In this document: in pieces, positions 10,182 to 16,459 of the stretch
How positions within the stretch are numbered: the stretch's first letter is position 1
Layout: each line of letters opens with the position of its first letter
Origin: Deltaproteobacteria bacterium
GTDB lineage: Bacteria > Desulfobacterota > DSM-4660 > Desulfatiglandales > Desulfatiglandaceae
Length of the DNA: 16,556 nucleotides
NCBI GenBank assembly: GCA_013349725.1
Contig: DUZB01000039.1
Coordinates: 1-16,556, forward strand
Direction of reading: 5' to 3'
Program-made: the position numbers and the translations under genes
The notes under the pieces: model-generated
Database searches by the model: none
Told to the model about the DNA's origin: nothing
The model's input: only the letters and a program-made list of their open reading frames with translations

Positions 10182-10315
10182 AGCGGTTATCGGTTGCCGG
10201 TTGCCGGTTACCGGTTTTTTTCAACGTGAACCGTGAACTGGGACCCGTAAACCGCTGCTTATGGGTTACCGGCGTGTTCTTACCGGCAACCGTCAACTGG
10301 AAACTGGAAACCGCT
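10182..10315. repeat. Heptamer array E, inverted arms with matching ends
   Basis: This is the largest array, in the lysC-tsaE gap. The left arm 10185-10212 reads GGTTATC, GGTTGCC, GGTTGCC, GGTTACC. A middle block (10226-10253) reads GTGAACC, GTGAACT, GGGACCC, GTAAACC. A single GGTTACC lies at 10264-10270. The right arm 10285-10312 reads GGCAACC, GTCAACT, GGAAACT, GGAAACC. The left arm matches the reverse complement of the right arm at 21 of 28 positions, and the outer ends are exact inverted copies (AGCGGTT and AACCGCT). The right arm lies inside the 3' end of tsaE. The words CCGTCAACTGG and ACCGCT are shared with array C. Confidence 0.92.
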
Positions 10316-10786
10316 GTTCCCCATTTCCTCCAATATACTCCCTGCCCTGACATGGTCTCCCGAAAAAGTAAACTCCCGCAAACAATCATCCAGGATAACA
10401 ATTTCAATGGCAATTTTCCACTCGGGCAGGATTTCCGGCCATCGATCCGCCCATTCCATCACCGTTACGCCATCCTCGTAGAGATACTCTTCAAGACCGG
10501 CGGAAAGGAAATCGGAAAGTTCCCCAAGGCGGTAAACATCCATATGAAAAAGGGAGCATTTCCCCTGGTATACGTTGACGAGCGAAAAGGAAGGGCTGAC
10601 CACAACCGTTTCGGCCGGCACATTGAGCCCCAGGGCGATCCCTTTTGTAAACCAGGTTTTTCCACTGCCCAACTCACCTGTGAGGGCAACCACATCCCCT
10701 TCCGCAAGCAGAGCGCCCAGCTTCCGGCCCAGTTGAATCGTTTCTTCATCGGAATTGGTTATAATAGCAAAGTTCTCTTTTTTCAA
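10280..10786 (-). CDS. tsaE: tRNA t6A biosynthesis ATPase TsaE
   Basis: A 168-residue P-loop ATPase that works with TsaB-TsaD in t6A formation. Visible are the Walker A GELGSGKT (37-44), SPSFSLVNVYQG (64-75), FHMDVYRL (80-87) and GVTVMEWADRWPEILP (106-121). The start is TTG (10784-10786), overlapping the stop of the CBS gene as TTGA, with AGGA about 10 nt upstream. The last eleven residues (SGFQFPVDGCR) are encoded by heptamer array E, so the repeat has extended or replaced the native C-terminus. The conserved domain ends before this tail, so function is probably intact. Confidence 0.95.
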   Translation of the reverse strand: MKKENFAIITNSDEETIQLGRKLGALLAEGDVVALTGELGSGKTWFTKGIALGLNVPAETVVVSPSFSLVNVYQGKCSLFHMDVYRLGELSDFLSAGLEEYLYEDGVTVMEWADRWPEILPEWKIAIEIVILDDCLREFTFSGDHVRAGSILEEMGNSGFQFPVDGCR

Positions 10787-11232
10787 GTCACAAGAGTCCT
10801 GATAATGTCCGATTTTCCGATGATTCCAACCATCCGTTTTCCTTTCATGACGGGGAGGGTGTAGATCTTCTTTTCTGTCATGATCGTGGCTATTTCGTCA
10901 ATGGGGGTTGTTTCATCCACGGTGACCGGTTTCGGGGTGTAGAGTTCTCCAACGGTGGTTGCACTGATCCTCTCTATCTCTTTTTCCATCTTCTTTGGTC
11001 TTTCAAGGACGAATACGGCATCAAAAAGTGCAAAAACCGTGGGGATGTGGAGTTTTTTGTTATTACGGATGAGATCGGTTTCGCAGATAATTCCGATCAA
11101 AACTCCGTCATCGTCAACGACCGGAACCCCATTGATATTTTTTTTGTAAAGAATTGTCGCAAGGTCGGTCAATAATGTTTCTTTTTTAACCGTAATCACA
11201 TCCGTGCTCATAATATCGCTTGCATTCAACAT
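10783..11232 (-). CDS. CBS-domain pair protein
   Basis: A 149-residue protein that is essentially two CBS domains (about 6-59 and 93-147) joined by a linker, a Bateman module that usually binds adenosyl ligands such as AMP, ATP or SAM. It shows the repeated pattern VPVVDDDGVLIGIICETDLIR and LPVMKGKRMVGIIGKSDIIR. I chose the ATG at 11232 because AGGAG lies 8 nt upstream; the in-frame GTG at 11241 and ATG at 11238 overlap or nearly touch that ribosome binding site. It lies 15 nt after pdxJ and overlaps tsaE by 4 nt. In Geobacter and relatives a similar CBS protein sits beside tsaE. Its ligand and target are unknown. Confidence 0.85.
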   Translation of the reverse strand: MLNASDIMSTDVITVKKETLLTDLATILYKKNINGVPVVDDDGVLIGIICETDLIRNNKKLHIPTVFALFDAVFVLERPKKMEKEIERISATTVGELYTPKPVTVDETTPIDEIATIMTEKKIYTLPVMKGKRMVGIIGKSDIIRTLVT

Positions 11233-11247
11233 ACGCATCACTCCTGT

Positions 11248-11967
11248 TTAGAATTCTTTTACAATCTCTATCATTTTCCTCACTGCATTTTCAAAGCCAG
11301 TCAAGATGGCCATGGCTACAATGCTATGTCCGATGCTGTATTCTTCGATCAGGGGAAGCTCCCTGAAGCGCTTGATATTGAAATAGTTGAGCCCGTGGCC
11401 TGCGCTTATGCGAAGGGAGAGGGCGGCGGCGGATTCGACGGACATGGCAATCTTTCCGAAACGTTGCACTGTTTCTTCTTCTGTTTTTGCTTCAGAGTAG
11501 TGGCCCGTGTGGATTTCCACAATATCCGCTCCGCACGCGTGGGCAGCCCGTATCTGTTCAGGATCGGGATCCACGAAAAAACTGACCTGAATGCCCGCAT
11601 TTTTGAGCCGTTCGGCAACGCTCAGGTAGAGTTTCGGTCTGCCCTTCACGTCTAATCCGCCTTCTGTCGTCAGTTCTTCCCGTTTTTCAGGGACAAGAGT
11701 AACCAGGTCGGGCCTGGTTGTTAGGGCAATCTCTACCATTTCGTCTACCGCGGCCATTTCCATATTCAGCCTGGTTTTCACGATCTGCCTCAGCAGTTGA
11801 AGATCCCGGTCATGGATGTGTCTTCGGTCTTCGCGAAGGTGACATATGATTCCATCAGCACCCGCGATTTCCGCAAGGCCGGCGGCCAGGACCGGATCGG
11901 GTTCGTTTATCCCCCTTGCCTCCCTGACAGTAGCCACGTGATCTACATTTACAGCCAAACGCGCCAT
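11248..11967 (-). CDS. pdxJ: Pyridoxine 5'-phosphate synthase
   Basis: A 239-residue TIM-barrel enzyme that condenses 1-deoxyxylulose 5-phosphate with 3-amino-2-oxopropyl phosphate, closing the pyridoxine ring in DXP-dependent vitamin B6 synthesis. Visible motifs are NVDHVATVREARG (7-19), CHLREDRRHI (42-51), EIHTGHYS (151-158), SAGHGLNY (188-195) and EYSIGHSIV (209-217). The frame is open 123 nt further upstream to 12090, but the ATG at 11967 starts the conserved MARLAVNVDH and has a strong GGAGGAG about 8 nt upstream, so the longer version is rejected. It is the first gene after the 182-bp element, in a gap that may hold its promoter. Confidence 0.97.
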   Translation of the reverse strand: MARLAVNVDHVATVREARGINEPDPVLAAGLAEIAGADGIICHLREDRRHIHDRDLQLLRQIVKTRLNMEMAAVDEMVEIALTTRPDLVTLVPEKREELTTEGGLDVKGRPKLYLSVAERLKNAGIQVSFFVDPDPEQIRAAHACGADIVEIHTGHYSEAKTEEETVQRFGKIAMSVESAAALSLRISAGHGLNYFNIKRFRELPLIEEYSIGHSIVAMAILTGFENAVRKMIEIVKEF

Positions 11968-12141
11968 AACAATTACTCCTCCATATTTATCCTGCATCAA
12001 ACAGGTTATTCCGTATCCTATCCATATTAACTGGTAACCCATTTGAGATTCAGAGAATCCATTCCGCCATAAGGTCTTTTTTGACTCCATTCATGCCAGG
12101 TTTTTTCAATAAGATACGTTATTCCACTCCACACTTTTCAC
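11968..12141. other. Gap between pdxJ and the 182-bp element
   Basis: These 174 bp form the leader of pdxJ. I see a strong ribosome binding site next to pdxJ but no convincing sigma70 or sigma54 promoter, no terminator hairpin with a T-run and no heptamer array. Part of the stretch is open in the pdxJ frame but shows no conserved peptide. With the element at 12142-12323 the gene-free stretch totals about 360 bp. Confidence 0.5.
12134..12141. repeat. 8-bp target-site duplication, left copy (element 1)
   Basis: CTTTTCAC abuts the left end of the 182-bp element and is repeated exactly at 12324-12331, next to the right end. Confidence 0.85.
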
Positions 12142-12323
12142 GGGCTTGGTTCTAATTTCGCCCACCTGATCCAATTAGTCGAGAGTACATTCGGAAGGTC
12201 ATAATCTTAATCGTAATCATAATCTTACTCTTTTACAGCCTGTTTTAGAGCTGCCCGATTATGATTACGATTAAGATTATGAGTAAGAAAATAAATCTAA
12301 TGGACCGCGTTAGAACCAATCCC
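12142..12323 (-). mobile_element. MITE-like element, copy 1 (182 bp)
   Basis: The ends are inverted repeats: GGGCTTGGTTCTAA on the left and GGGATTGGTTCTAA when the right end is read on the other strand (one mismatch in 14). Inside, 12199-12224 pairs perfectly with 12257-12282 (26 bp), leaving a 32-nt loop. These arms are built of hexamers TAATCT, TAATCG and TAATCA. The element carries no protein-coding capacity, so it would need a transposase in trans. Perfect 8-bp direct repeats CTTTTCAC flank it. A second copy of equal length lies inverted at 16278-16459. The insertion point is at the end of ybeY: the right duplication contains the ybeY stop codon (12328-12330). An 8-bp duplication occurs in several IS families (for example ISL3 and IS1595); the parent family is not identified here. 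Confidence 0.9.
12199..12282. other. Long perfect hairpin inside element copy 1
   Basis: A 26-bp perfect inverted repeat (12199-12224 with 12257-12282) encloses a 32-nt loop. It would form a very stable stem in an RNA read through from ybeY towards pdxJ. No T-run follows on either strand, so it is not a typical intrinsic terminator, but it could protect the ybeY mRNA end or hinder read-through. Confidence 0.85.
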
Positions 12324-12331
12324 CTTTTCAC
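12324..12331. repeat. 8-bp target-site duplication, right copy (element 1)
   Basis: CTTTTCAC is identical to 12134-12141. It overlaps the ybeY stop codon, so the duplication preserved the gene end. Confidence 0.85.
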
Positions 12332-12792
12332 TCTTCATTCTTAAATCCTATAAGCGCCAGCAGCCTCTTTTCCATTCCTTCCATCAGGAGGGCTTCCTCC
12401 TCGTTCTTTTCATGATCATAACCAACAAGATGCAGCACGCCGTGAACAAGAAGGGTTTCCACTCTCTGCTGCAATGTTTCCCCGAACTCCATGGATTCCT
12501 GCTGTGCCCTGTCAAGAGAAATAACCACATCTCCCAGCATGGCGGATCGAAGAGTCAGACCCCCGTCCTCCGCTGCACCCGATTCATCCATGGCAAAGGC
12601 AAGCACATTCGTGGTCCCCTCTTTCGCCCTGTATCGGCTGTTGAGTTCGCTCATTTCCCGATCATCGGTAAAGAGGATGCTCAATTCTCTGTCATCGCAA
12701 TCCAAGTCTTTTAAGACTTTCTCCATTTTCCGCTTTATCTTCCGCTCTTCTAATTGCGGAATCGGTTTTTGAAAGCTGATCTGTATCTCCAT
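12328..12792 (-). CDS. ybeY: Endoribonuclease YbeY (rRNA maturation)
   Basis: A 154-residue zinc-dependent endoribonuclease acting in 16S rRNA 3'-end maturation and ribosome quality control. The signature HGVLHLVGYDHE (117-128) gives the three metal ligands His117, His121 and His127; NSRYRAKEGTTNVLAF (51-66) and LGDVVISL (86-93) are also typical. I prefer the ATG at 12792, which begins MEIQISF and has AAGGGA just upstream, over the GTG at 12816. Either start lies inside the 3' end of the PgpH-like gene (overlap 101 nt or more), an unusually long overlap. The stop codon lies in the duplicated target site of the 182-bp element. The order phoH, 7TM-HD, ybeY is conserved across many bacteria. Confidence 0.95.
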   Translation of the reverse strand: MEIQISFQKPIPQLEERKIKRKMEKVLKDLDCDDRELSILFTDDREMSELNSRYRAKEGTTNVLAFAMDESGAAEDGGLTLRSAMLGDVVISLDRAQQESMEFGETLQQRVETLLVHGVLHLVGYDHEKNEEEALLMEGMEKRLLALIGFKNEE

Positions 12793-15262
12793 TCTTTCCC
12801 TTTTTTGAGACGTCACTTTTTTCTGTCCCGTTTCCTGCGGGTTCTTCTACACGGCCGGAGGCATTCTTGACGATCGGTTCCGGGTAAGCAATGCGGTGAT
12901 GGAAAATGCCACTCAATGTCTGGTTGAAACTCTTGGCGATTTCATGGAGATCCTTTAGCGTCAATTCGCATTCATCCAACTGGCCGTCTGAAAATGCCTT
13001 GTTCATCATTTTCTGAACCATCCCCTGAATTCTCGCGGTAGTCGGATCCACAAGGGTTTTTGAGGCCGCCTGTATCTGGTCCGCGAGCATGACGAGCCCG
13101 GCTTCTTTTGTCTGGGGTTTAGGACCGGGATAACGAAAGTCCTCCTCTTCCACCTGAATATTTTTCTCTCCCTTTTTCTCGGCCTGATTCTTGGCCTTTT
13201 CATAAAAAAATGAGATAAGACTTGTGCCGTGATGCTGTCGAATGATCTCTATGATCTCTTTTCCCAGTTTGAATTTCCTTGCCAGTTCAACACCGTCTTT
13301 TACGTGGGAGGTCAGAATCAGGCTGCTCATGGAGGGCGCCAGTTTTTCATGTTTGTTTTCGCTGGTTCTCTGGTTTTCTATGAAATAAAGCGGCTTTTTT
13401 ATCTTTCCTATGTCATGATAATAGGCGGCCACTTTTGACAATAGTGGGTTGGCATGAATGGCCTGGGCCGAGGCCTCCACCAGATTGCTGACGATGACGC
13501 TGTGATGATACGTACCAGGCGCCTGGACCATGAGTTCACGCAGGAGAGGTTGGTCCAGACTTGCCAGCTCCAACAGCTTGATGTCCGTTGTGTAGCCGAA
13601 GGTCATTTCAACCAGCGGCAGGATGCCCGTAGCCACGATTCCCACAAGAATCCCACCCATAAAGGCCGAACAGCAGGCCAACCCGGTTTCAAGTGTGAAA
13701 AAAGAACCGTACAGGGCCTCCAGGCAAAGGGCCATAATCATGTTGCAGAGACCCACCTTAAGGCCTGTGCGAATAAAAACGCCCCTTTCTCTGCATTGCG
13801 TTACGCCGGATGCCGCCACGAGAGAGCCGGTAAAAAAGTACACGAAGAAGCCGACACGTCCATCCACGATAAGGCAGGCCAGGACAGATGCCACGAGAGA
13901 AAAACTGGCTGCGACCCTGATTCCCTGGAATATGGAAATGAGCATGGCCCCACTGGCCACGGGAATGGCAAACAGCAGAACCCTGGGACCGAAGTAGTGG
14001 AACCCGCGGGCGATTTCGCCCGATACCAGGTCGAATGCAATAACCACCAGGAAGATCGTCAGGAGGGTTGCCAGAAAGAAATAGAGGTCTTTTGAAGAGG
14101 CCGCCGAACCTTCGGAGGCTCTGGTGAGCAGGCCAACGAGATACATGACGGCCATAAACAGCGTAATAAAGACGGCCATGGCAGGAAATCTGCCTAAAAA
14201 GTCATTTTGTTTCAGAAGTCTGTTTTGTCCGGAGATTTTCAGGAGGTGATCAGAGGTGATTCTTTCCCCCTCCCTCACCAGCATTTCGCCTTTTTTGACC
14301 ATAAAATAGAATGGTTTTACCGATTTTTGGGCTTCCTCTTTTTTTACGGCGGTTTCCCGTTTGTTAAAGGTAAGGTTTGGTTTGATCAGCAGAAGAGCCA
14401 TTTCCAGAGCAGTTTCTTTCAGTTGCAACGGCCGGATGTTACTCCCTTCGACTTCTCCCCTTTCCTTTACAAATTCTTCGGCGGATTTGACGTCGTAAAA
14501 TTGGCTCAGATCTCCCACCTGTTTCTCTTTTCCATCTGCGATATCGTGCAGAATAATCCCTTTGCCGCTCTGGCTCATGAGGGTTCCCCTGTCGCCGACG
14601 ACGCCGATCTTAAACACCTGGCTCACAAGACTCAAAAGAAAATTTTCCACATCCTTAGGGAAATCATATTGGATCAGAGTATCGATCAAACGGTCGTTAT
14701 AGGGGATGGCCAGGATTTCAAAAAAACCGCTCTTGAAGGAATCCACGGTTTCCATGGTTTCGTCGGAAGCCTTCTTGGATGGTTCATCGGAAGCCTTCTT
14801 GGATGGTTCACCGTCAGTCTCGGGGGCATAGGAAAAATCGACATAAGCGGTCAGGTAATCCCGACCCAGCTCAAAGGCGTCTTTGATTCTTGAAGCGATG
14901 TTTGCTGCGGTAGGATCATAATCGTAGACGTAGAGTGCGGCTTTCATAGCATCTTCCCGATTCTTCTCCGTTAAGTCGGTATTCTCAACTAAAAAACGCC
15001 TGTCCGCCTTGACGTCGCGATCCGCAATATCCCCAAGCTTGTAGGCCTGCGGGCGGACAAGAATGCTCGGAAAAAGAAGAATTGAAAAAAACGCGCTCAG
15101 GGCAATCAGCGCATACCATCTCTTGGCCTCCATTCCCAACAGGATCGCCTTTTTTTCTTTCCGTTTCTTCTTTCTCAGTAAGGCATCCCTCTCTTTTTTC
15201 CCCAAGGACGTATTTGCCTTGAGGGATTTGGGAGCTGTTGTCTTAGATTTTCTGGTCATCAT
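12692..15262 (-). CDS. pgpH: PgpH-like 7TM HD phosphohydrolase
   Basis: An 856-residue membrane protein. A basic N-terminus (about 20-48) precedes the first membrane helix (about 49-69). An extracytoplasmic 7TMR-HDED-type region extends to about 350, and a multi-helix membrane block spans about 358-555. A cytoplasmic HD domain follows with HHS (586-588), HDIGK (616-620), QHHGT (676-680) and MLAD (725-728), a complete metal-binding set. Members of this family, such as Listeria PgpH, hydrolyse cyclic-di-AMP; whether this organism makes that nucleotide is unknown. The C-terminal 60 residues are charged and probably disordered, and the last 101 nt overlap ybeY. The extracytoplasmic region has an exact 8-residue duplication from a 24-bp tandem repeat. 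The start overlaps the phoH stop as ATGA. Confidence 0.9.
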   Translation of the reverse strand: MMTRKSKTTAPKSLKANTSLGKKERDALLRKKKRKEKKAILLGMEAKRWYALIALSAFFSILLFPSILVRPQAYKLGDIADRDVKADRRFLVENTDLTEKNREDAMKAALYVYDYDPTAANIASRIKDAFELGRDYLTAYVDFSYAPETDGEPSKKASDEPSKKASDETMETVDSFKSGFFEILAIPYNDRLIDTLIQYDFPKDVENFLLSLVSQVFKIGVVGDRGTLMSQSGKGIILHDIADGKEKQVGDLSQFYDVKSAEEFVKERGEVEGSNIRPLQLKETALEMALLLIKPNLTFNKRETAVKKEEAQKSVKPFYFMVKKGEMLVREGERITSDHLLKISGQNRLLKQNDFLGRFPAMAVFITLFMAVMYLVGLLTRASEGSAASSKDLYFFLATLLTIFLVVIAFDLVSGEIARGFHYFGPRVLLFAIPVASGAMLISIFQGIRVAASFSLVASVLACLIVDGRVGFFVYFFTGSLVAASGVTQCRERGVFIRTGLKVGLCNMIMALCLEALYGSFFTLETGLACCSAFMGGILVGIVATGILPLVEMTFGYTTDIKLLELASLDQPLLRELMVQAPGTYHHSVIVSNLVEASAQAIHANPLLSKVAAYYHDIGKIKKPLYFIENQRTSENKHEKLAPSMSSLILTSHVKDGVELARKFKLGKEIIEIIRQHHGTSLISFFYEKAKNQAEKKGEKNIQVEEEDFRYPGPKPQTKEAGLVMLADQIQAASKTLVDPTTARIQGMVQKMMNKAFSDGQLDECELTLKDLHEIAKSFNQTLSGIFHHRIAYPEPIVKNASGRVEEPAGNGTEKSDVSKKGKNGDTDQLSKTDSAIRRAEDKAENGESLKRLGLR
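14763..14810. repeat. 24-bp perfect tandem duplication inside pgpH-like gene
   Basis: 14763-14786 is repeated exactly at 14787-14810. It is in frame and gives two copies of EPSKKASD in the hydrophilic extracytoplasmic part (about residues 152-167). The two copies are identical at every base, so the duplication is probably recent. Confidence 0.95.
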
Positions 15263-16242
15263 GCTGCGTTACCCGAACCGTTTTTCCCTTGTTCAACGTT
15301 TTCGTAAGCGTCGATTATTTCCTGCACAAGGGGGTGCCTGACAACATCGTCTCTCGAAAAGGCAACAAAGTGTATGCCCTCAATTCCTTTAAGGATTTCC
15401 CTTGCCTCAAGGAGCCCCGATATCTGGCCTTTAGGGAGGTCGGTCTGGGTGACATCCCCAGTAATAACGGCCTTCGATCGAAACCCAAGGCGCGTCAGAA
15501 ACATCTTCATCTGTTCCGGAGTTGAATTTTGGGCCTCGTCCAGAATCACAAAAGAATCATTGAGTGTTCTGCCTCTCATAAAGGCAAGAGGCGCTACTTC
15601 AATCACTCCCTGGTCCAGGAGCTCGGAGGCATTTTCGAAAGGCATCATGTCGTGGAGGGCATCGTAAAGCGGCCTCAGATAAGGATTTATTTTTTCATAA
15701 AGATCCCCGGGCAAAAAGCCCAGGCGCTCCCCGGCTTCCACCGCTGGTCTTGCCAGGACAATACGGGATACTTCTTTTCGCATCAGAGAGGAGACTGCCA
15801 TGGCCATGGCTAAGTAGGTTTTGCCTGTTCCTGCCGGTCCAATTCCAAAAACCATGTCAAATTTCCGGATACTCTCCACATATTTTTTCTGGTTTATGGA
15901 CTTGGGGACAATCGTTCGCTTCTTGGCGGGAATGAAAACTTCCGTCTTGAATATTTCCTTCAGGTTTACCGAACTGTCGCTGCTCAGTATCCTGACTGCA
16001 TAGCCCACATCGCTGGAATAAAGAGGGTATCCTGCCTTCAACAGGTCATAGAGTTGGGTAAGAACTTTTTCGGCGAGTTCGACCTCCCAGTCTCCTCCCT
16101 GGAGAAGCAGCACGTTGCCTCTTACGTTCAGAGAAACCCCGGTTTTTTTCGCAATAACGTTCAGATTCCCATTCTGTTCCCCGCAGAGCGTCTGCATCAG
16201 GGCCTGGTCGGGGAAATCCATTTTCCTGGAAATGTTTGTCAT
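15259..16242 (-). CDS. phoH: PhoH-like ATPase (YbeZ type)
   Basis: A 327-residue P-loop NTPase of the PhoH/YbeZ family, a partner of YbeY in RNA metabolism. An N-terminal KH-like region (about 20-70; NLNVIAKKTGVSLNVRGNVLLLQG) precedes the ATPase core, with Walker A GPAGTGKT (135-142), LARPAVEAGERLGFLPGD (163-180), Walker B FVILDEAQN (231-239) and TGDVTQTDLP (261-270). Length is normal. The ATG at 16242 has only a poor Shine-Dalgarno (GGA about 12 nt upstream). Only 35 bp separate it from the second 182-bp element, so any native promoter is either further upstream, disrupted, or supplied by the element. It overlaps the next gene by 4 nt. Confidence 0.95.
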   Translation of the reverse strand: MTNISRKMDFPDQALMQTLCGEQNGNLNVIAKKTGVSLNVRGNVLLLQGGDWEVELAEKVLTQLYDLLKAGYPLYSSDVGYAVRILSSDSSVNLKEIFKTEVFIPAKKRTIVPKSINQKKYVESIRKFDMVFGIGPAGTGKTYLAMAMAVSSLMRKEVSRIVLARPAVEAGERLGFLPGDLYEKINPYLRPLYDALHDMMPFENASELLDQGVIEVAPLAFMRGRTLNDSFVILDEAQNSTPEQMKMFLTRLGFRSKAVITGDVTQTDLPKGQISGLLEAREILKGIEGIHFVAFSRDDVVRHPLVQEIIDAYENVEQGKNGSGNAA

Positions 16243-16269
16243 ATCTTATTATTCCATCTCCCCATCTCT

Positions 16270-16277
16270 CATTATGC
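16270..16277. repeat. 8-bp target-site duplication, left copy (element 2)
   Basis: CATTATGC abuts the left end of the second 182-bp element and is repeated exactly at 16460-16467. It differs from the duplication at element 1, so the two elements inserted independently. Confidence 0.88.
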
Positions 16278-16459
16278 GGGCTTGGTCCTAACGTGGTCCA
16301 TTAGATTTATTTTCTTACTCATAATCTTAATCGTAATCTTAATCGTAATCTTAATCGGGCAGCTCTAAAATAGGCCGTAAAAGAGTAAGATTACGATTAT
16401 GACCTTCCGAACGTACTCTTTACTCATTGGATCAAGTGGGCGAAGTTAGAACCAGGCCC
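16278..16459 (+). mobile_element. MITE-like element, copy 2 (182 bp, inverted relative to copy 1)
   Basis: The ends are GGGCTTGGTCCTAAC and, read on the other strand, GGGCCTGGTTCTAAC (two mismatches in 15). It aligns along its whole length with the reverse complement of copy 1, with point differences and two compensating 12-bp changes: the left hexamer arm has 12 bp more (about 16321-16356) and the right arm 12 bp less (about 16386-16401), leaving total length equal at 182 bp. Internal pairing is shorter than in copy 1 (14 bp, in two possible registers). Perfect 8-bp direct repeats CATTATGC flank it. It separates phoH from the upstream partial gene and supplies that gene's in-frame TAA stop. 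Confidence 0.9.

Noticed and set aside
10165..10279. Lysine riboswitch upstream of lysC
   Set aside because: Only 115 bp are available and most is heptamer repeat; no lysine-aptamer features are recognisable.
11968..12090. N-terminal extension of PdxJ up to 12090
   Set aside because: The extra residues are not conserved, and the ATG at 11967 has a strong GGAGGAG and begins the family's normal N-terminus.
12240..12252. TGTTTTAGAGCTG in the hairpin loop resembles the start of a type II CRISPR repeat
   Set aside because: It occurs singly per element, with no spacers or repeat array and no cas genes in the window. The similarity is short and best explained by chance.
12199..12282. Intrinsic terminator for the ybeY operon
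   Set aside because: The stem is long and AT-rich and no T-run follows it on the transcribed strand, so it does not fit a rho-independent terminator, although it may still affect the transcript.
12142..16459. A composite transposon carrying phoH-pgpH-ybeY
   Set aside because: Each 182-bp copy has its own different 8-bp duplication immediately around it; a composite unit would show one duplication outside both ends. The genes are also standard chromosomal ones.
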